Origin: Thalassospira lucentensis
Lineage (GTDB): Bacteria > Pseudomonadota > Alphaproteobacteria > Rhodospirillales > Thalassospiraceae
Assembly: GCF_001613805.1 (NCBI RefSeq)
Contig: NZ_LPVY01000005.1
Span: forward strand, 372,001 to 436,000
DNA length: 64,000 nt
Direction: 5' to 3'
Under the pieces are notes generated by a model that saw only the letters and a program-made list of their open reading frames with translations, had not been told where the DNA came from and ran no database searches. The position numbers and the translations under genes are program-made. Positions 60,189-64,000 of the stretch are shown piece after piece; the first letter of the stretch is position 1, and every line of letters starts with the position of its first letter.

Positions 60189-60904
60189 GGGTTATGGAAA
60201 TACAGGACGGTCCCTGAGGGGGCGGCCTATGACGCTATGTAAGTTTTTCAAAAAGTTCTTGATTTGTTCTTTTAATTATGCCATAAGAGTCAAGTCAACG
60301 GGAGAAATGCACCCGGATCGAAACCCGCAAGGCCCTGAGCCTCGCGGGTTTTTGCGTTTGGGGCCGGATCGAAGAGGGGGTCAGGATGCAACGGCAAAGA
60401 TTGAGGCAGGGCAGCGGGGCCCTCCGCAGGATATTGACCGGCGGATGGCGGAGCCATTACGGCGGCATTCTGGGCTGGGTCTAACAGGTTTCGAACACAC
60501 TTATTTGTCATGACAGGAGAGGTGCGTCTTGTCGGGGAATGGACCCCGGATTTGCCGAAAGAGGAAGCAATGGTAGTAGTGGCGGCATCGGATTGCGGCC
60601 CGTCGGTGGTGGACAGGTTGGGGTCAGTATGCCCGAAGTCCGTCTGCTGGTGAAGATGGCGAACGCCCGAGGTTTGTCTGGACGCCGAGGCGGCAGAGAG
60701 CCCGATGATGGTCCGTTGGCGACGGTTGCTGGAGGCCCGAGTTTTGTCCCGCCGCCGGGCAAACCGGCGATCTGATCGATTTTGCTTTGGTCTTGACTAT
60801 TTCCATGGCTTCGCGTTTTCTAGGTCTATGGGGAAACGCGAACTCCCCACGAGGCGCCAGCTAAAGATCGCGTTCCAATTCAAGCCTGCAAAGGAGGAAC
60901 GCAT
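60189..60904. other. 716-base gap without a convincing gene
   Basis: The stretch has an AT-rich start, a rho-independent terminator at 60320-60352, and then a GC-rich, sequence-biased area up to the chrB gene. Open frames exist (for example a 47-codon one at 60510-60653) but show no ribosome-binding site or recognisable protein. A short non-coding RNA ending at the terminator is possible. AAAGGAGG at 60891-60898 is the start signal of the chromate gene. Confidence 0.4.
60320..60352 (+). terminator. Intrinsic terminator downstream of the thioesterase
   Basis: Plus-strand stem AAACCCGC (60321-60328) and GCGGGTTTTT (60343-60352): a 5- to 7-bp GC stem with loop AAGGCCCTGAGCCTC and a T5 tail. It lies about 130 bases after the PaaI stop, so it may end that transcript or a small RNA starting inside the gap. 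Confidence 0.75.
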
Positions 60905-61723
60905 ATGCCTGCGCCCAACGCGATTTCCAGCGACAAACTTTCCAAAATCATCGGTACGCCCCGCGTGCCACTGCTTCTTGATGTTCGATCCGACGAAGAC
61001 TTCAACGCCGATCCGCATCTGATACCCGGTGCGATCCGGGTGGACGATACTGCATTGTCTGAACTGGCATCACGCATCGCCGGGACAAGTTCCATTGTGA
61101 TCTGTCAGGCCGGACATAAACGCAGTCAGGGAACCGCGGCATGGCTGCGTGCGGAAGGTTGTCCATCGGAATACCTGGAAGGCGGCTTTGAAGACTGGGT
61201 ATCAAACGGACATCCGGTAATTCGCCCGGAGAAGCTGCCCGCGCGCGATTCTCAGGGACGGACAGTCTGGGTAACACGATCACGTCCGAAAATTGACCGC
61301 ATTGCTTGTCCTTGGTTGATCCGGCGGTTTCTTGATTCGCGTGCCGTTATTCTGTTTGTCGCCCCGGCAGAAGTTCTGGGTGTGGCAGAGCGTTATCAGG
61401 CGGTACCGTTTGACATCGAAGGCGTGTTCTGGAGCCATCGTGACGAATTGTGCAGTTTCGATGTGATGCTGGCGGAATTTGGTTTGTCTATACCGGCCCT
61501 TGACCGGCTTGCCTTGATTGTGCGCGGGGCGGATACCGCCCGCCTTGATCTCGCCCCGGAATCGGCCGGGCTTCTGGCAGCGTCACTTGGATTATCTCGC
61601 ATGTATTCCGACGATCTTGAGCAACTTGACGCCGGTATGCTGCTATATGATTCGTTCTATCGCTGGGCGCGTGACGCCACGCATGAAAACCACAACTGGC
61701 CAACCAACAAGCCACAGGTATGA
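60905..61723 (+). CDS. Rhodanese-ChrB fusion, chromate resistance protein
   Basis: A 272-residue two-domain protein. N-terminal rhodanese domain (about 1-105): LLLDVRSDEDFNADPHLIPGA, active-site loop CQAGHKRS with Cys67, and YLEGGFEDWVSNGHPV. C-terminal ChrB-like domain (about 120-265): TRSRPKIDRIACPWLIRRFLDSRAVILFVAP, PFDIEGVFWSHRDELCSFDVMLAEFG, LDRLALIVRGADTARLDLAPESAGLLAASLGL. The canonical ChrB N-terminal domain is replaced by the sulfurtransferase. GGAGG precedes the ATG. It overlaps nothing but is followed after 1 base by the ChrA transporter gene, so it is the first gene of a chromate operon. Confidence 0.9.
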   Translation: MPAPNAISSDKLSKIIGTPRVPLLLDVRSDEDFNADPHLIPGAIRVDDTALSELASRIAGTSSIVICQAGHKRSQGTAAWLRAEGCPSEYLEGGFEDWVSNGHPVIRPEKLPARDSQGRTVWVTRSRPKIDRIACPWLIRRFLDSRAVILFVAPAEVLGVAERYQAVPFDIEGVFWSHRDELCSFDVMLAEFGLSIPALDRLALIVRGADTARLDLAPESAGLLAASLGLSRMYSDDLEQLDAGMLLYDSFYRWARDATHENHNWPTNKPQV

Positions 61724-61724
61724 C

Positions 61725-63092
61725 ATGCGATCATCTGATTATCCGACCCTGAGCGAAGCCTTCAAGGTCTGGGCGCGGATCGGTCTTTTGAGTTTCGGGG
61801 GGCCTGCGGGCCAGATTGCCCTGATGCATCAAATTCTGGTCGAAGAGCGCAAATGGCTTGGCGAGAAGCGGTTTCTCCATGCCCTTAACTATTGCATGCT
61901 GTTACCCGGTCCCGAGGCACAGCAGCTGGCCGTTTATATCGGCTGGCTAATGCATCGGACCCTTGGCGGTGTGATTGCCGGTGTCTTGTTCGTTCTGCCC
62001 GGTGTGGTCGCGATCATGGCGCTTAGCTGGGTCTATGCGATCTGGGGCAATGTGGGGATTGTCGAGGCATTTTTCTTTGGTCTTAAAGCAGCGGTTCTGG
62101 CAATTGTCGCCCAGGCCGTTTACCGGATCGGCAAGCGGGCGCTTAAAAACAGTGCGATGGTCTCGATTGCGGTTGCGGCCTTTGTTGCGATCTTTGCCTT
62201 CGGGGTTCCTTTTCCCGTGATCATTCTTGTCGCCGGAATGATAGGTTATGTTGCGGCACGCCGGAATATTGCGGCATTTCGCAGTGGCGGTGGACATGGG
62301 AAAATCGGTGCAGTTCAGGTTGCCGATGCCGACACCCTGCTGGGTGAAGAATCCCCGGACCATACACAGGTCAATCGGGCCTGGGCCTTTCGCGTTTCAG
62401 CGATCCTGCTTGGCCTTTGGCTGGTGCCGGTTGGGGCGCTGTTTCTTGCGTTTGGCCCGGCCCATGTCTTTAGCCAGATCGCCGGGTTCTTCAGTGTGAT
62501 GGCAGTGGTGACCTTTGGCGGGGCCTATGCGGTTCTGGCCTATGTCGCACAGGAAGCGGTGCAGAATTTCGGTTGGCTGGCGGCAGGTGAAATGCTTGAT
62601 GGCTTAAGCATGGCTGAAACCACACCGGGGCCGCTGATCATGGTGACACAGTTTGTCGGTTTCATGGGGGCGTTGCGCGATGCGGGCACCCTGCCGCCGC
62701 TGATGGCAGCGACTCTTGGCGGTTTGCTGACAACCTGGGTCACTTTCACGCCCTGTTTCCTGTGGATATTCCTTGGTGCACCTTTCATTGAAAGGCTGCG
62801 CAATAACCAGAACCTGACAGCTGCACTTAGTGCAATTACTGCCGCGGTGGTCGGGGTCATCCTTAACCTTGCGGTATGGTTCGGGCTTCATGTGGTGTTT
62901 GCCGAAGTCAAACCGCTTGATGCACCCGGACTGGATCTGCTGATCCCGGTTCTTTCGTCGGTAAACCTGGCAGCGGCAGCACTGACCGTGACCGCACTTC
63001 TGGCGGTTCTCTGGCGGGGAATGGGCACTATTCAGGTGCTGCTGCTATGTGCCGGACTGGGTGTTGCGGCCAGATTGACGGGTATCGCCTGA
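61725..63092 (+). CDS. chrA: Chromate transporter ChrA (long-chain, two CHR domains)
   Basis: A 455-residue CHR-superfamily transporter. First half: LLSFGGPAGQIALMHQILVEERKWL, LLPGPEAQQLAVYIGWLMH; second half: VVTFGGAYAVLAYVAQEAV and LSMAETTPGPLIMVTQFVGFMGAL. About ten to twelve hydrophobic helices in two repeated halves, the long-chain ChrA type that exports chromate. ATG 61725 follows the ChrB-type stop by one base; a frame from 61518 is only its upstream overlap with the neighbouring gene. Terminated by the hairpin at 63142. Confidence 0.95.
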   Translation: MRSSDYPTLSEAFKVWARIGLLSFGGPAGQIALMHQILVEERKWLGEKRFLHALNYCMLLPGPEAQQLAVYIGWLMHRTLGGVIAGVLFVLPGVVAIMALSWVYAIWGNVGIVEAFFFGLKAAVLAIVAQAVYRIGKRALKNSAMVSIAVAAFVAIFAFGVPFPVIILVAGMIGYVAARRNIAAFRSGGGHGKIGAVQVADADTLLGEESPDHTQVNRAWAFRVSAILLGLWLVPVGALFLAFGPAHVFSQIAGFFSVMAVVTFGGAYAVLAYVAQEAVQNFGWLAAGEMLDGLSMAETTPGPLIMVTQFVGFMGALRDAGTLPPLMAATLGGLLTTWVTFTPCFLWIFLGAPFIERLRNNQNLTAALSAITAAVVGVILNLAVWFGLHVVFAEVKPLDAPGLDLLIPVLSSVNLAAAALTVTALLAVLWRGMGTIQVLLLCAGLGVAARLTGIA

Positions 63093-63141
63093 TCGCGGTG
63101 GAACAGGATCGTATTTTCAAATCCGGTCCAGAAACAGATAA

Positions 63142-63172
63142 GGGCGCGACCAGTACATGGTCGCGCCCTTTT
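63142..63172. terminator. Strong terminator between chrA and the aldehyde dehydrogenase
   Basis: Perfect 11-bp stem GGGCGCGACCA (63142-63152) and TGGTCGCGCCC (63158-63168) with loop GTACA and TTTTATT on the plus strand. It ends the chrA transcript; on the minus strand a weaker T-rich tail follows, so it may also stop the dehydrogenase transcript. Confidence 0.9.
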
Positions 63173-63193
63173 ATTCTTCTGTAAGTGCGATCT

Positions 63194-64000
63194 TTATTTC
63201 GGCATCTGCCATTTGCCGTTTACAAGGCGCGGGATGTTGAGCGGGTTTGCGTCCTTGAGGGCTTCGGGCAGCAACGCATCCGGGAAGGCCTGATAGGAGA
63301 CCGGGCGGATGAAACGCTTGATCGCGAGCGACCCAACCGATGTTGCACGGGAATCCGTGCTGGCCGGATAGGGGCCGCCATGGACCATGGAATGGCAGAC
63401 CTCGACCCCGGTCGGCCAGCCATTGATCAGGATGCGGCCGGCACATTTTTCAAGGGCGGGGCGCAGTTTCCCGGCCAGTTCGGCATCGGCGTCAATCATG
63501 TGGATGGTTGCGGTCAACTGCCCGATCAGGGTTGCCGACAGGGCAACCATTTCCTCGGGCGTGTCACATTCGACAATGATGCCGGCCGGGCCGAACATTT
63601 CCTCGGCCAGTTCCGGGTTGGCCTGCCAGTCGGCAGCGGTGGTGCGGAAGATCGCCGGGCTGCCTTCGAACGGGCCGTCGCTGTCGCGGCGTTTAAGTGC
63701 GCAGGTTACCTTGGCGTGACCGGCCATCGCATCGGTGACATGATGATAGGCGCTTGAAACGCGATCCGTCAGCATGGCGGCACCGCCAACCTGGCCGAGT
63801 TCGGCCGCGGCGGTTTCAACAAAGGCATCAAGATCGGCACCCTTGAGCGCGATCAAAAGACCCGGATTGGTGCAGAACTGACCAACACCCATGGTCAGCG
63901 ATCCGACCCAGCCCTTGGCGATTTCAGCCGCCTTGGCACCCATTGCTTTGGGCATCAGGAAGACCGGGTTGTTGCTGCCGAGTTCGCCATAGAACGGGAT
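63194..64000 (-). CDS. Aldehyde dehydrogenase (alpha-ketoglutaric semialdehyde type), 5-prime truncated
   Basis: The 268 codons that are inside the window continue into the right edge without a start: the earliest residues seen, IPFYGELGSNNPVFLMPKAM, already belong to the mature enzyme. The catalytic cysteine is in GVGQFCTNPGLLIAL, with the cofactor-binding EMFGPAGIIVECDTPEEM and the C-terminal NGWPTGVEVCHSMVHGGPYPAS and RFIRPVSYQAFPDALLPEAL that mark the KGSADH subfamily (pentose and hydroxyproline breakdown to alpha-ketoglutarate). The stop is at 63194; the N-terminal half lies to the right of the window. Confidence 0.92.
   Translation of the reverse strand: MPFYGELGSNNPVFLMPKAMGAKAAEIAKGWVGSLTMGVGQFCTNPGLLIALKGADLDAFVETAAAELGQVGGAAMLTDRVSSAYHHVTDAMAGHAKVTCALKRRDSDGPFEGSPAIFRTTAADWQANPELAEEMFGPAGIIVECDTPEEMVALSATLIGQLTATIHMIDADAELAGKLRPALEKCAGRILINGWPTGVEVCHSMVHGGPYPASTDSRATSVGSLAIKRFIRPVSYQAFPDALLPEALKDANPLNIPRLVNGKWQMPK

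Noticed and set aside
60510..60653. 47-codon frame MTGEVRLVGEWTPDLPKEEA...
   Set aside because: No ribosome-binding site and no recognisable family; too short to accept from composition alone.
60508..60775. GC-rich frames on both strands (78-84 codons)
   Set aside because: Proline- and glycine-rich low-complexity products with no start signals, typical of chance frames in GC-rich DNA.

Overview
The window reads as chromosomal DNA of a marine, motile, heterotrophic alphaproteobacterium, most like Rhodospirillales of the Thalassospira type. That is inferred from gene content (several tripartite tricarboxylate transporter systems, many LysR, IclR and two-component regulators, chemoreceptor, alpha-type exopolysaccharide genes) and not from a marker gene; no rRNA, tRNA, insertion sequence, integrase or CRISPR array was seen.

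Region 1 (1-27.7 kb, minus strand, clearly AT-richer than the rest) is one uninterrupted block of 25 genes, mostly overlapping or only a few bases apart, running off the left edge. It is a surface-glycan or flagellin-glycan locus. Reading in transcription order: galE, fcl, gmd (UDP-Gal and GDP-fucose), a PglK-like ABC flippase, then pseB and pseC, an aldo/keto reductase, a class III aminotransferase, pseG, a TTG-started pseI/neuB, a NeuD-like acyltransferase, a GH43-like propeller protein, a WbqC-like protein, pseF, a second (SpsF-type) cytidylyltransferase, a Gfo/Idh/MocA dehydrogenase, a DegT aminotransferase, two GNAT acetyltransferases, a GT-B-like protein, a WbpG/HisH/HisF amidotransferase trio, a large glycosyltransferase-like protein, two methyltransferases, a GT2 enzyme and a third, truncated methyltransferase-like protein. 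Together they predict CMP-pseudaminic acid synthesis, a second 3-keto/amino sugar branch, conversion of an acetamido to an acetamidino group, and O- or C-methylation.

Region 2 (27.8-33.9 kb, minus) is GC-richer and metabolic: a ThDP enzyme, an AEC-family permease, and a tctCBA tripartite transporter with an attenuator-like hairpin between tctC and tctB and a GntR/FadR-like palindrome upstream. Region 3 (34.3-36.7 kb, minus) is a three-gene exopolysaccharide set: priming sugar transferase, outer-membrane barrel, Wza-like export protein.

Region 4 (36.8-45.9 kb) joins a second tctCBA system, a chemoreceptor and an AbrB-family membrane protein in one minus-strand run, with an IclR regulator facing a plus-strand pair of class III CoA-transferase and citryl-CoA lyase-like enzyme. 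Two palindromes 20 bp apart in the divergent gap are probable IclR operators. This looks like a complete sense-import-activate-cleave system for a tricarboxylate-type substrate.

Region 5 (45.9-54.9 kb) is regulatory: an orphan solute-binding protein divergent from a TctDE-like two-component pair, then a signalling hub with a histidine kinase, a periplasmic molybdopterin-oxidoreductase-fold protein and three different response regulators (REC-PAS-LuxR, REC-EAL, REC-HDOD).

Region 6 (55-64 kb) holds pirin-DoxX with a divergent LysR regulator, a CbiX-like chelatase, another LysR gene with a palindromic start region, an unrecognised 58-residue gene, a PaaI thioesterase, a 0.7 kb stretch without convincing genes, a rhodanese-ChrB fusion plus ChrA chromate transporter, and a right-edge-truncated aldehyde dehydrogenase.
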